Below are positions 31,729 to 42,193 of a stretch of 64,000 nucleotides of DNA, one piece after another (positions within the stretch are counted from its first letter, which is position 1; each line of letters starts with the position of its first letter). The stretch is from Symsagittifera roscoffensis. Taxonomy: Eukaryota > Xenacoelomorpha > Acoela > Convolutidae. The notes under the pieces were generated by a model. The model was given only the letters and a program-made list of their open reading frames with translations. It did no database searches and had not been told where the DNA came from. Location of the stretch: positions 47,649,129 through 47,713,128 of the forward strand of contig NC_087066.1 of assembly GCF_963678635.1 (NCBI RefSeq), in the 5' to 3' direction. Made by a program: the position numbers and the translations under genes.

Positions 31729-32316
31729 ATGGGTGACACTAACGAACTCATGGAATTCCTCTCAGCGAGTCTAGGAGCGACTCTAGACGAGATCTATCAG
31801 CGGCTGATCGATTGTGATTTTACACGAGAAGACCCGGGGTTGGCGATGTTTGTGGTCGCACTCCTCAATGCACTGGGAAGAGAGGGTCGAGGGAATCGCC
31901 CTACAGAAGTCGTGTTGATGTTGGCCTTCGGTGAGTCCGGGACCGCCGAGAGAGGCCGAAACCGATTGATGAGATGGAGGCGCGGAGAGATGTCTGGCCA
32001 CGACCTGGCTCGTGAGCCAGGACTAGGTGAGCAAAGGGACCACCGGCTAGGTGAGATGCCCTTGCCCGTCCAACCTGCGCAGCCACTCATTGGAGCGAAG
32101 AGACAACGTGATGGGCCAGGCCCGTCACACTCTGTCGACTCTCCAACAGCTGCTCCTCCCCTAAAGAGAGTGAGAGTGAGCGAGATAGAGATCCAGACGT
32201 CGGAGACGATTGAGACACTGGAGAAGAAGGAGAGAGATCAGAAGGAGCTCGGGAGAGAGACGAATGGAAAAAGAAATTTGAAGATCTGCAGGTGGCCTAC
32301 AAGGAGGATGAGATAA
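31729..32316 (+). CDS. Second ORF, N-terminal frame (before -1 frameshift)
   Basis: 196 codons from ATG, starting MGDTNELMEFLSASLGATLD. Element B has a clear homologue (49293 on), with shared RPTEV.LM.A.GE, MRWR.G..SG.DLA.EPGLG and GEMPLP. It has no signal peptide and no membrane segment. The end is a charged coiled-coil-like helix, which continues in the -1 frame after A_AAT_TTG at 32274-32280. Function unknown. I take the start as the first ATG in the conserved region. Confidence 0.75.
   Translation: MGDTNELMEFLSASLGATLDEIYQRLIDCDFTREDPGLAMFVVALLNALGREGRGNRPTEVVLMLAFGESGTAERGRNRLMRWRRGEMSGHDLAREPGLGEQRDHRLGEMPLPVQPAQPLIGAKRQRDGPGPSHSVDSPTAAPPLKRVRVSEIEIQTSETIETLEKKERDQKELGRETNGKRNLKICRWPTRRMR
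32274..32280 (+). promoter_or_regulatory. Candidate -1 frameshift heptamer AAATTTG
   Basis: The X_XXY_YYZ pattern is exactly in phase with the upstream frame (AGA AAT TTG), in the overlap bounded by the -1 frame stop at 32211 and the zero-frame stop at 32314. A final G is a weaker version of the eukaryotic consensus. A one-base deletion in the nearby A run is the alternative. Confidence 0.5.
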
Positions 32317-35300
32317 AGCACCTGAAGGAGCTGTATATGGCGAAGGTGAGCCAAGTGTCACCGGAAATCCTGGCGAGCATGAGGTCCTCGGAGGGGTCTA
32401 ACGACACACGCCCCAGGACAACCGCGCAGGAGCTGTGCGCATCGAGAGGACCTGAGGTTCTGGATTTGCGTGCATCAAAGGGGCCCGAGGCTCCTCAGCA
32501 GACACGACCGTCTGCTTCGAGTCAGAGGTTTACGATACCAGACCCTTCTGACACCTATCTAGCTCCTCAATTTCAGGAATCATTTAACCAAGTGGCCAGA
32601 GCCGCGATGGATGAGATCAACAGAGGCACTGAGCGGACACTGGCTAGGATCGTTCCTTCCCAGCGTCGTGATCATTCATCAAATAGCTCGGAACGAGCAA
32701 CCCGCACGATAGCGTGTTCTGCGCCTGGTGGAGTCTTTGAGAAGTCTCGCGTGGTAGACATCAGGAAGAATCTGATGGCACGTCATCAGTTCACGCAAGT
32801 GCCAGCCGAGCATCCTCGAGCCTGCCTGAATGACATGAGCTGGAACCCCGCCACGAACGACCAAGTAATTCCCCCAGGGAGTCGCCATTTGATCATTGGA
32901 GACAGTTTGGTGAGAGATCTGAATGAGATCTTCGTCTATGGTCATACTACCATTCTGTCCTTTGGAGGAGCCTCAGTGGCTCAAGTCATCAAAATGATGG
33001 AGTTCCAGAGCGAGGATCATTTGGATACATTAATAATAATGCTGGGGACCAATGACGTCTCGAGAGCCCCCGTGACTCCGGAGAACAAGTGGGAACCTCT
33101 ATTGGTGTGCCTATTGAACGAATTGAAAGAAAAGTATAGACCCAAGCTCGTGATCCTGTGTACGATACCACCAAATCCTTTGGTGGGCACTATAGCTGCA
33201 GATTTCATGAATGGCAACGTGACGCGGTGGAATGAAATGACCCGCAGTCTGGTGAGAAACAACCCTGGCGAGTTGCGACTCCTGGATCTCGAAAATATGC
33301 TGCGCATGACTGACCACATCGCGCTCACTAAAGATGGAGTGCACTTCAATACCCAACGAGGGAGGCATTGGATTAATGATGTGTTTCAGACGCAATTGAG
33401 GGAAGCGGAGCAAGAGTCGAGGGCGACCGGTTCTTTGGCTCGGGCCAATTCGACCGGAGGGAGTAGAATAAGGGCAACCGTGCCCGAATCCCTCGCCAAC
33501 CGTCTAGGGCCCTTGGCAACGGAGACGGTTGGAGCCGCAACCGTCGCTCCGAGCTCGAACGTGAGAGACAGGCTAGGGACTGCTCCTCCTCCCAGGCCGC
33601 AATCGATTGGAAGCCGACTCGGCAGATCGGTGGAACAGAACAACAGGAATAACTCCCAGACCGCGTCTAGGAGGAACGATTCGCCTGCCACGACAAATCC
33701 TGCTTCGACAGCAGGACCGTCTACAAGTACCGTGCCAGCGGAGGGGATCGAATCAGGCAGCAGGCTGCTTTGGAATAGATCAGATCCTAGTCATTGGGGT
33801 CAGTATAAGACGGACATGTCGGCGAAGTTGAATATGAATACCTTGACGTGTCGGGAGGATGCGATGAGAATGACTGGCGGTGAAAGTCCCACAGTGTCGC
33901 GACTTTATCGGATACCGGGTGTGGATTGGCTGCTAGCAGAGCAGGAGAAATTCAGCTCCTCGACCTCACTCCGACATGTAGACCTGGATGGATTACCTCA
34001 TGACAATACCTTTGGACCTTTAAACACCCGGTCGCTCACCGACGTTCGAGATAGGACCCGGGAAAGGACACCACCTGTGCGCAAGGGCAAGTTCCAGACG
34101 GAGAACAAGCCCAATAACAAACATCACAAGATGTACAGACAATTCGCTAAACCACCCGGTCAGACGCCGGGCGAGTATTCGAGGGATTACCCCCGAACTA
34201 CAACAGTGGTTGGAGACGATAAGAGATACGGGAACCTGAAGGCCCCAATAGGCGATGGCCTTTTTGCAGCTTATGACCCCTTGGACATGAAGGCTGCCAA
34301 ATATCTGGTTGTGGCCGGCTCCGATTATCTCTACACGCCCCGTTCTCTATTCTGGCCCGATGTGATTTTCTTAACGGCGCCTAAACTGGACTGGGGACAG
34401 GCGATAGGCATGATGATAAGTGTACGGAGAGTGGTCAGCATGGAGCCGCAGGTAATAGTAGTTGCAGGCTCAAATGATCATCTACAAAGCAGGGGCTTGT
34501 TGTCACGTCTGACGGATGGATCGATCCCGAGTAACGAAGTTATAGGGGAGGCGATAATGACACTGCTCTCGGCGATGACCGAGGTAGAGGCAGCAGCAAG
34601 ACAACGTTTCACCATGAATGTGGTGAAGGTGATCTTCGTATTGTCACCAGGCTACGCTGCGTTGCCTGAACCCCTTCAATTTGTGTACACAATGGTCACG
34701 ACGATAGCAGAGGGGATATTTAACGTGATAATTCCTGCCCCAAACAGAGTGGTGGACCCGGACAATTACTATCCGTCCCGATCTGAGCTTCCCGCCGTTT
34801 GGGCTGACATCTCGAATGCCATACAGGGGCTCAGAGATTGTAGCACAACTAGGTTGGTGCTAGATGAAGTTCTGGGGTTGGAGCTGTCCAACTTTGCAAG
34901 ATTATTGAAGCTAAGACCAGGGGTAGGTGACGATCATCTGTTAGTACAACAGGTGGCTGATGATCTCTGGTTCAGACAGATGGATCATGCAGAGAATGAG
35001 CAGGGAAGGATGATCAGAAAGAATATGACGTCAGCAGAGGAGGACCTCATGGCAATGGCTTTGCGTACGAAGCCACACAACAACATATGGTTGTATCTGT
35101 CACCGAGGCTGTGTACCTTGGGTGAGGACGCGTTTGAACATGCGCCGGCAATAATTAAAGAGATACATGTGTATCTGAAGAATCTACTTAATGCCCGGGA
35201 GTTGGCTGGAGGCAAGATGTTGAAACTGATGCAAGACGTAAACACGATGTCGCTGGATAAGTTCCAAGCTGACGTGCTGGCCACAAAGGCACAGTACGAA

Positions 35301-38300
35301 CGATCAGATGCTATCTTGGGTGGAATGGGAGTGGGATGGACGCCATCTTTCCTATCGACGTGCTATCCGAGGGCATCTAGGAACCTGATCGCGAGTTTCG
35401 TCAAAGACATCAGGAAGTTGTCGATTGGCCTGGTGCTAGCCTTATACGTGACATTTGGTCATGAAAACTTTGTGAAAGGACCGGCAAACCTCTTTACCCA
35501 AGCATTGGCCGATTTGAGATTGGATGGACTCCTGACTCTGATTGCCATGACCTATGGTCGACTGGGAGACTTGCTTGTGCTATTGCGTTACCCTGAACAA
35601 CTACAGGGACCCAGTCGTGAGTTCAATGCACAGTTGGAAACTGCCTCGCTCAGGAAGATGAAAGACTGGAGGACTCTCCTACTTCAATACCTCTTGCAAC
35701 AAAACAGAAGCGTCACAGGAGAGGACAAAGTGGCGACGAACGCAAGCGAATGTAAGCAGTATTGTGGCATGCCCTTACTAACAGACTTAGCTGTTATGAT
35801 GCGGATTGATCCGTTGGCTCTGGTCCACGGACTGAGGGAATTCGTCACAGTGGTGTATGGACCGGTGATGTCCTTTGCGTTCCCGGATGTGCAAGTTAAA
35901 GCGTACAGGAATTCAGTGTTGTACGTCAACCTGGTCTCAGTAGTGGATTGTTCCGTGCTGAATTGGGTAGAGCAGAGTGAACTGAGAAAGCTGGCTAGCG
36001 ATGATAGGCTATTCGGAAGAATAGCAGAGCCAGGTTGGGTGTTGATGGACTTCAACAACCACTTCAAATGCCGAATGGGCCGTGAGGATCTTTCCCACAT
36101 CCAGTTTAACCCAAAACTCTGGAATTTGAGACCAGTGGTGAAAGATACAGGAGAGGCTGTGGTAGTACCTCAATTGCCGGGAGCCTATGCCCATGCGAAA
36201 GAGAATCAACAAACATGGCTTCCTGGGTCCAGGCCGCTGCCGGACCAATGCCATCGATATCCACCGATAAGGAGGATGTTGTTGGGAGTCACATCTCCCA
36301 TCATTGCCCCTCGTATCGGAGCAGCTCGTGACGCGGAGAAGAGAATGCTGAAGTGGAGTGGAGGGATGGAGCCGCGCTTCATCAGCTGGAACGCTGCCGC
36401 TGCGCATACGTTTGACTTCTCATTCCCCGATGCCTGGAGCAGGAAAAAGATCAAGGCACTACCCTCCAGGAGACCAGAGGTCTCGGCTGAAACGTGGAAC
36501 GAAGTATATTCTTCAGCGGATGATTTATCGAGACTGAAGTGGTCAGGAGAAGCGAAAGTGGTGATGCTGGAGGTGGCAAGTGAGAGCAGAGGTGGCTCAT
36601 ATATAACGATAGAGGACCTGGCCCCACATGGCGAGGAGTTGGTAGAGTTCCTGGTCGATGATGAATTGTTTTATCATGCAGGAGACATGGCCGTACCGGC
36701 TCGGCCGGATTCGGGCACAGACGCGCGACAAGGACCCTCGGGACCTAGGCCGAAACCTGATGCGGACGACGATGAATTGATGGATCAGGACGATAACGAT
36801 GACGGGACCGGAAGTAAGACGGAGAAACCGGGAGAGACCGATCTAGGAGCGTTGGAAAGGGACTTGCTAGAGTACCGGTTCAGTGAAGACGACGATGGGG
36901 AAGTCGATGGGAGTTTATTGCTAATGGCACCATCGTCCTTCATGTCTCCTACAAAGGAGGCGTCGGCCGATCTATCTCCGATAGACCCAATAAGCCAGGC
37001 TAGAGAGTGCCGAAGCAGGGACCCACAGAAACTGCTTTATGAATCGCCAAGGAGGAGGAAAATCGAAGAGTCTATGAAGATATCGTTCCTCAGCACATTA
37101 CCAGAAGAAGAATGGGAAAGATATCAAATGGAGTTGGAGGGCAAGACAGGAGCAATTTGGAGCCAAGTAAACTTCATGGAGAAATCTTGGGACGTGATAA
37201 GGCGATATGGGACGCAGTCCATAATGAAGGTGGGATTGAACCAACCCATCATGCGTGAGGTCCTGGAAAAAATAGTGAGCTCCATGGAGTCGGATGTTCT
37301 GACCGAGTCAGTAACAGAAGACAGTGCCGATGGTCAGCATGTTGCAAAGAAATTACCTGTCAGACGAGCCAGGAAAGGGCTGAAGCGACTAAAAGGGAAG
37401 ACAGGAAGTCGAGCCATGAACCCGAGAGTGGTGAAGTCAAGAGCCAACGCAGTGGTGACCTCTTTAACGAGCGCAGGTCGTTCAGGCGAGAGCGGGCAGG
37501 GAGATAGTACAACACTGACAGGGGGAGAAAAAGAGAATCTGATACCCCCTATGCTCTTGGCAGGTCTGACCGTAACCGCCACAAGGTCGAAGAAGACGGC
37601 GCGAACCCTGGCAGACACTAAGTTAGAAATGGAAGTAATCAGTCAATGTGGATCTGGAGGACTTGAAGATTATAGGCCCTCGCGAATCAACATGGCCAAG
37701 TTGAAACTGGAAGGACAACTCGACGTGGTCGAGTACAGTCGAATAACTGTGCCGGAATCGGTCCATATGGGAGATCCGGCAGGGGGTTATGTGGAGATGT
37801 TGAAAGCGAGGAACTCCGCGAGAGGGCACCTGATGGCTTGGAGCGAGAAGAGAGCCATGCAAGAATATTTGAAGGGGCTTACGGAGAACTCTAACTTCAA
37901 TCGAAGAGAGTATGGCACAGTGATGTCATCAGAAGCGAACGAAATCGGATTGGAAAAACTGCTAGAAATTTCTTGGAGGGCGGCCCTCCAGAAATACTTC
38001 GATGAGACGATGAATGCACCTGCTACTGTGGCAGCATACCTGGCTCATCCTTGCGTGAGAACTGATCTGCAAATACGACTGGCTTGGTGCTTGATGGGCA
38101 TCAAAAAGGCGGAGTATGAAGCCAGTAATGACTCGAAATCACGAGAACAGGAGCTAGAGTTAATGGAAGCTCTACGAGCATTGATTTCGAAAGACGATTC
38201 AGCGATAGCATGGGCTAAGCGTAAGGATGCCCTTTGCTTTGTCAGGTTCGTGGTGGATCGCATCCCCACTCCTGTGTTGGGAGAATGTATAAAGATCACT

Positions 38301-38489
38301 CGGCAAAAGGGAGTTGATTGCGAAAGGAACTTCCTTAGGGCACTCCTAGAGCTATATCAGGACATGCCATTGACCGTGCCAAGCAAGGAGTCGAATGATA
38401 TGGAAAGCTATCGCAAGTTGGAAGAGGTGAGAAGATACTCCAACAAAGAATTGAGAATGAGCAGAGACTTGATTGAAGCGGCCAGATGA
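32281..38489 (+). CDS. Second ORF, main frame: SGNH hydrolase plus degenerate SGNH domain
   Basis: About 2,070 codons. Its own in-frame start is unclear (GTG at 32292), so I take it as the frameshift extension of the preceding frame. After a coiled coil and a low-complexity linker comes an SGNH domain (32880-33400) with GDS at 32901, GTND at 33045 and DGVH at 33333, giving a complete Ser/Asp/His set. A Pro/Ser/Arg-rich linker follows, then a second SGNH-like fold (34300-34830) lacking the catalytic residues. Beyond it lie about 700 helical residues of unknown type, an acidic stretch (36700-36920, DDDELMDQDDNDD), and a region conserved in element B (ESPRRRKIEESM to YGTQSIMKVGLNQPIM). It stops at UGA 38487-38489, but the same frame continues. 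No membrane segment is visible. SGNH enzymes are esterases or lipases; the substrate here is unknown. Confidence 0.8.
32880..33400 (+). other. SGNH/GDSL hydrolase domain, catalytic set intact
   Basis: Block I HLIIGDSLVRDL (Ser codon 32904), block III IIMLGTNDVSRA, a strand PKLVILCTIPPNP, and block V TKDGVHFN, in canonical order and spacing. CR1-type LINEs are known to carry esterase domains of this fold in ORF1. I do not know it as a regular part of Ty3-type elements. Confidence 0.85.
34300..34830 (+). other. Second SGNH-like domain, active site lost
   Basis: The layout repeats that of the first domain: strand plus AGSDYL in place of GDSL, VIVVAGSNDH in place of GTND, a strand VVKVIFVLSPG, then PDNYYPS in place of the D-x-x-H block and a final helix. 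The nucleophile Ser and catalytic His are not in place, so it would bind but not hydrolyse. Confidence 0.6.
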
Positions 38490-40562
38490 CAAAAGGAGTT
38501 TGCAACACTAGGGAAACTGAAGTCGTTCCAATACGTGTCTGGTATACCAGGGATGGCGTATAATCCCTTCGTGAACGAAGAAGCCAGGGAAGCATACTTC
38601 GACTACGAGCAAGTCACAGTGCTCAACTTCTGGGTTGAACGGATTAAGGAAATTGGAATGTTGATGGTGGAACAACCCAAGCTTGGAATTATTTTGGAAG
38701 AACGAGTAGTCGAGCCCTCGATTCCCGAGCTAAAAGGGCAAGTGAGTTTTGATTGTGGTTCTTGGGACGGTCCCTTGAAAACCAGTCTAGTAGTGATGTG
38801 GGAACTCATGAAACCTTCCTGGTGTCCCCATCCTAACGCGGGCTTAATCTGGGACATGACCGCGGATATCATGTTAGAACGGGATGATGATGCGAGTTTA
38901 CATGATCTGGCCATGATACAACACCTGCTGGCCATGAGATTGACGAAGAAGAAGAGCAACCCGTCCACGGAGCTGTCCGAGGAAGGTACATCGAGTAATT
39001 GGTTGAAGCAAGGCACATGCTTGGCTCAACACAGTGGGATGGAAGGACATGTTTGTAACCTGGGACACTGCCTGATTACGCTAAGCGAGCAGCATCGACA
39101 ACTGGCACGATTGTACGGAAGATTGAGCATGTCAGATAAGAGTGCCATGGAGTTGGTCGCAGACTGCCATGGGGTGACGGACGTGAACCTGATCACAGCC
39201 TTGGGATTTTGCAGCATGACGAGTTCGATAGAATCGCTCGAGCGCTTGGAGCGTGCCCATGAGCTAGTGACGTCCCTCAGCGTGGAAATATTCCCTGGAG
39301 CATTACAGACAGAACAAAAGATTGGAGGCTGGCGAGAAGCCCTGGAGAATGAAATGAATCTGAAGGATAGTGAAGCCTATCACAGACCTACTGGTTCAAA
39401 ATATATGGTGGGTTCAAGCTCAGCGCCGTATTGTAATAGCAAGTATCCTACGCACATGGTGGTGATGGATGCGAGGACGCAACAAGTGTTGGTTGACCAA
39501 CTTTTCTCTGTGCCAAAGTGCGTGAGGTTGGCCAGAATGTCAGAGAGGTCATATGACTTGTTGGCAAAGATCTTTCGGGCAGTCCCGAAGAGATCCGAAG
39601 GCGAGTTGCAAGACGTTGTGGGTGAAGAGTTCATGAGACTGAACGAAGGAAACGTGAGTGAGTTCGAGAAACAGAAAGCGAGTGGAGCGTTACCTACTGA
39701 ATTCCCCACTATAGAAGAGAAAGACGACCTACATAGAATCCTGATGGAAGTGGAACCGTTGCTGGGAGCCTCAGGGTATCGGACCCGAAGGAACATAGTG
39801 AGAACCCATGGGGAGTATCCTTGCCACTGCTTGGCGCAGACGTTGTGGTACCCTAAACGCGGGAATCTGGTCCTAGTCTGGGACGTGGAGGAGTTGTACT
39901 CCACGGGGTTGCCCGATCAGAATCAACAAGTGTCAATCGTGGTGGTTAGCGCCATGCTAGCAGTGAGATGGTTAGAGGCTAACGCGGACACAAGTGAGCA
40001 GGAGACGGCCGTGCCGACTCCTGAACAGTTGAGCAACGTTAAAATGAGTCGTGAGTTGGATCTTTTCAGAACCACCTGCAAGGTTCTGAGAATACCTAAA
40101 GCCATTGAAAGAATATGGTCAAGGCAAAGATTGATGCCTTGGTTCCGTGCAGTGATGACATCTTGGATGTATGAACGCGCGAAGCGTCACATGTCAAGGA
40201 ATACGGAAGCCTATCAATCTTTCCAGCTAGATATAGGACCAGGAGCCTATAAACGAGCATTCTTGACGCACAGAAACGCGGTCACCACAGCGGTGAAGCG
40301 GGTAGCTGGAACGCCTTGTGTTACTGAAGATGAGAAGAAAGAGGTCTTAAGAGCTGACCTAGAACGAAACGTGAGCCTATGTCTTCACAACAGCTTTTGC
40401 AGGAACCGGGAGCAGAAGGTGAATGTGGACTTGCTACCTTGTTGCAAACCGAGGCTGTTGGAACAGGAGGGTTGGGGCACGGCCCGCAACTCTCTGGACA
40501 TGTTAGAGAAAGTTCTGGAAGACAGTGACGCTGAACATCAGGATGGAGAAGTGATGGAGTGA
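38490..40562 (+). CDS. Second ORF, C-terminal part beyond in-frame UGA
   Basis: 690 codons in the same frame as 32281-38489, after the UGA. No start codon is well placed; the conserved sequence already begins before any ATG. Element B reads straight through this point without a stop, so the break is either a fresh nonsense mutation or a readthrough site (UGA followed by CAAAAG). A conserved Cys/His cluster (CLAQHSGMEGHVCNLGHC then QHRQL, about 39017-39105) may bind zinc. Later conserved blocks include ECHCLAQT-like CHC, AYKRAFLTHRNAVTTAVKRV and LCLHNSFCRNRE. Family not recognised. Confidence 0.7.
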   Translation, partial: QKEFATLGKLKSFQYVSGIPGMAYNPFVNEEAREAYFDYEQVTVLNFWVERIKEIGMLMVEQPKLGIILEERVVEPSIPELKGQVSFDCGSWDGPLKTSLVVMWELMKPSWCPHPNAGLIWDMTADIMLERDDDASLHDLAMIQHLLAMRLTKKKSNPSTELSEEGTSSNWLKQGTCLAQHSGMEGHVCNLGHCLITLSEQHRQLARLYGRLSMSDKSAMELVADCHGVTDVNLITALGFCSMTSSIESLERLERAHELVTSLSVEIFPGALQTEQKIGGWREALENEMNLKDSEAYHRPTGSKYMVGSSSAPYCNSKYPTHMVVMDARTQQVLVDQLFSVPKCVRLARMSERSYDLLAKIFRAVPKRSEGELQDVVGEEFMRLNEGNVSEFEKQKASGALPTEFPTIEEKDDLHRILMEVEPLLGASGYRTRRNIVRTHGEYPCHCLAQTLWYPKRGNLVLVWDVEELYSTGLPDQNQQVSIVVVSAMLAVRWLEANADTSEQETAVPTPEQLSNVKMSRELDLFRTTCKVLRIPKAIERIWSRQRLMPWFRAVMTSWMYERAKRHMSRNTEAYQSFQLDIGPGAYKRAFLTHRNAVTTAVKRVAGTPCVTEDEKKEVLRADLERNVSLCLHNSFCRNREQKVNVDLLPCCKPRLLEQEGWGTARNSLDMLEKVLEDSDAEHQDGEVME

Positions 40563-41296
40563 AGATGACCAAAGGAGAGAGGAGAAGGAGAGAAAAACTT
40601 GATTGTCTTTGTGTGTAAAAACTTGAACAAATCAACCAAGTTTTGATTATTGAACTTGTGAAACTTTTTGTTTTGATTTAGTTTGGTCAGACCAAACTTT
40701 GAAAATTGTTGCAATTGTTAAAATTGTTGAAATTGTTGATTTTAGTTACTACTATCTATGTATGTATATAAGGAACATAGGTGAGTATATTTACCTATTT
40801 ATTCACGACTGAAGTTTTTAACCTGTGTAAGACACAAATTCACTGTGTGGCGACATGGTAAGTTTGAGTAAACTCGCTCGAGAAGGGTGGGTAACTCAAT
40901 AACTTTCCTAGCCACAGAGTTTCTTAGTTTTAATATGGAAAGGACCGCATAAATGACTGATTATACTTGGTGAGTGAAGTTAAGTTAATTTTAACGGGTG
41001 CGTGGCCGTGCCACGTCCCACTTTTTAATCAGAGGCGAAAAGAAGTTGTATAACAAGACGACGTAATTAGTCAGAAAAGAAATTTTATCTAGGACACTCC
41101 TCATGGTGCAAATTTTGTGAAAATGTTGAAAGGCAGTGAGATGTAGTACGATGCCATTTGTGAACACGTAGTGAGTTGAAGTGGAGTAGATAAATTTCAT
41201 TTTCTTATGCGATTTGTAAGATTGGTTACAGAAAACTGGATACCTACTTGACGATAACCCGGTGTTGTGCGATCAATAGGGACATTGATGGAGACT
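40563..41296 (+). other. Element A 3' untranslated region
   Basis: 734 bp, AT-rich, with GTTTGGTCAGACCAAAC, a perfect short inverted repeat, at 40681-40697. No coding signal. Confidence 0.7.
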
Positions 41297-41309
41297 TGTC
41301 CGGGGAGTA
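41297..41309 (+). promoter_or_regulatory. 3' polypurine tract
   Basis: TGTCCGGGGAGTA sits directly before the 3' LTR. The identical 13-mer precedes the element B LTRs at 45741 and 54552, so the position is conserved. It is short and interrupted by pyrimidines compared with usual purine tracts. Confidence 0.75.
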
Positions 41310-42193
41310 TGTGCCATTCTGCCAGATGACACAGCATAACCTTTCCGCGACAGAAATAAAAGTGACTAAAGGCCTTATGAACAGAAAAGTGTTGCGACGG
41401 AGGGTCAGAATGTTCTAGAATTTTTATTTTTAAAATTTCGATCGGAAGAAGAACATTTCTGAGAAATAGAAAAAAGACGGCCATTTTGAATAAAAAAGAC
41501 GAAAATCAGAACAACGATATAGATTGTGAAGAACAGTTGTATCAGAGACAGAAGAACACGGAGCCTCTTATCGTGGCAATAACACACGATAAGGACCTTA
41601 GTGACAGATACTTGTGGAGACGGAGGCTTCAGTGGGGGGAAGAGAAATACCACGGAACCCTCCCGGGACACGAAATATAGGAGATAAGAGTGTTATCTCA
41701 AGAAAATCACGGGAGCGGAGGCTTGGTCCCCCAGAGACTGTTATATGTGAAGGGACTGTGAAAACTAACTATAACAGCTGCTGTAATGTCCTAGATCGTA
41801 ATTAACACCGTTATTATTTAATATTTCAGAGCATGAGTAGATAGAAAAAGGAAAGGGTCAATCCATCTCCAATGGATTTAATATAAAACTGTCACACAAA
41901 AACATAATAAAATAGGTTGTTCGAGCAGTGTTTTTAATGACAATCACGTAGTCTGAGGATCCGAGACTCAGCTATGTGGTTGTGTTCGCATGCAAACGAA
42001 AGCTGATCAAAAGTCGTTTGACTGATGGCCTAAAAATGGTAACTTTTTACTTTGCCCTAAACAGACCAGAAAATCAACTGGCAAGGTCGAGACGGTGAAA
42101 AACGAGTAGAATTAAGGTAACTGACGCCTGCCAGTCGTTGATAGGTACTTTTTCTACGCTCCGTCGCTGTGTGATATTTGGGCGAATGTTACA
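41310..42193 (+). repeat. Element A 3' LTR
   Basis: 884 bp, TGTGCC...GTTACA, near-identical to 17791-18674. It is followed by GCTGAAGGATTCGG, the continuation of the interrupted element B LTR. Confidence 0.95.

Larger units (their letters stand above)
17791..42193 (+). mobile_element. Element A: intact giant Ty3/gypsy-type LTR retrotransposon
   Basis: 24,403 bp bounded by 884-bp LTRs (17791-18674, 41310-42193) that I see differ at about one base, so insertion was recent. It holds a tRNA-Asn-type PBS, a 3.1-kb leader, gag-pol (21806-31285), a second coding unit (31729-40562) and a PPT. The insertion lies in a related LTR: the empty site GTGAAGGCTGAAGG is preserved at 45877 and 54688, which fixes the target duplication as GCT. 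Domain order PR-RT-RH-IN places it in the Ty3/gypsy group. The added macro and SGNH domains and the large second ORF are not part of the usual plan. Confidence 0.93.

Noticed and set aside
32292-38489. Main second-ORF frame as an independent gene with its own start
   Set aside because: It would begin with GTG in the middle of a coiled coil; the frameshift reading is more economical.
31729-40562. Second ORF as an envelope gene
   Set aside because: No signal peptide, no membrane segment and no furin-like site are visible, and enzyme folds are present instead.
22009-40635. Many minus-strand open frames of 60-200 codons opposite gag-pol and the second ORF
   Set aside because: They are antisense shadows of long, codon-biased frames, with no family resemblance and no regulatory context.
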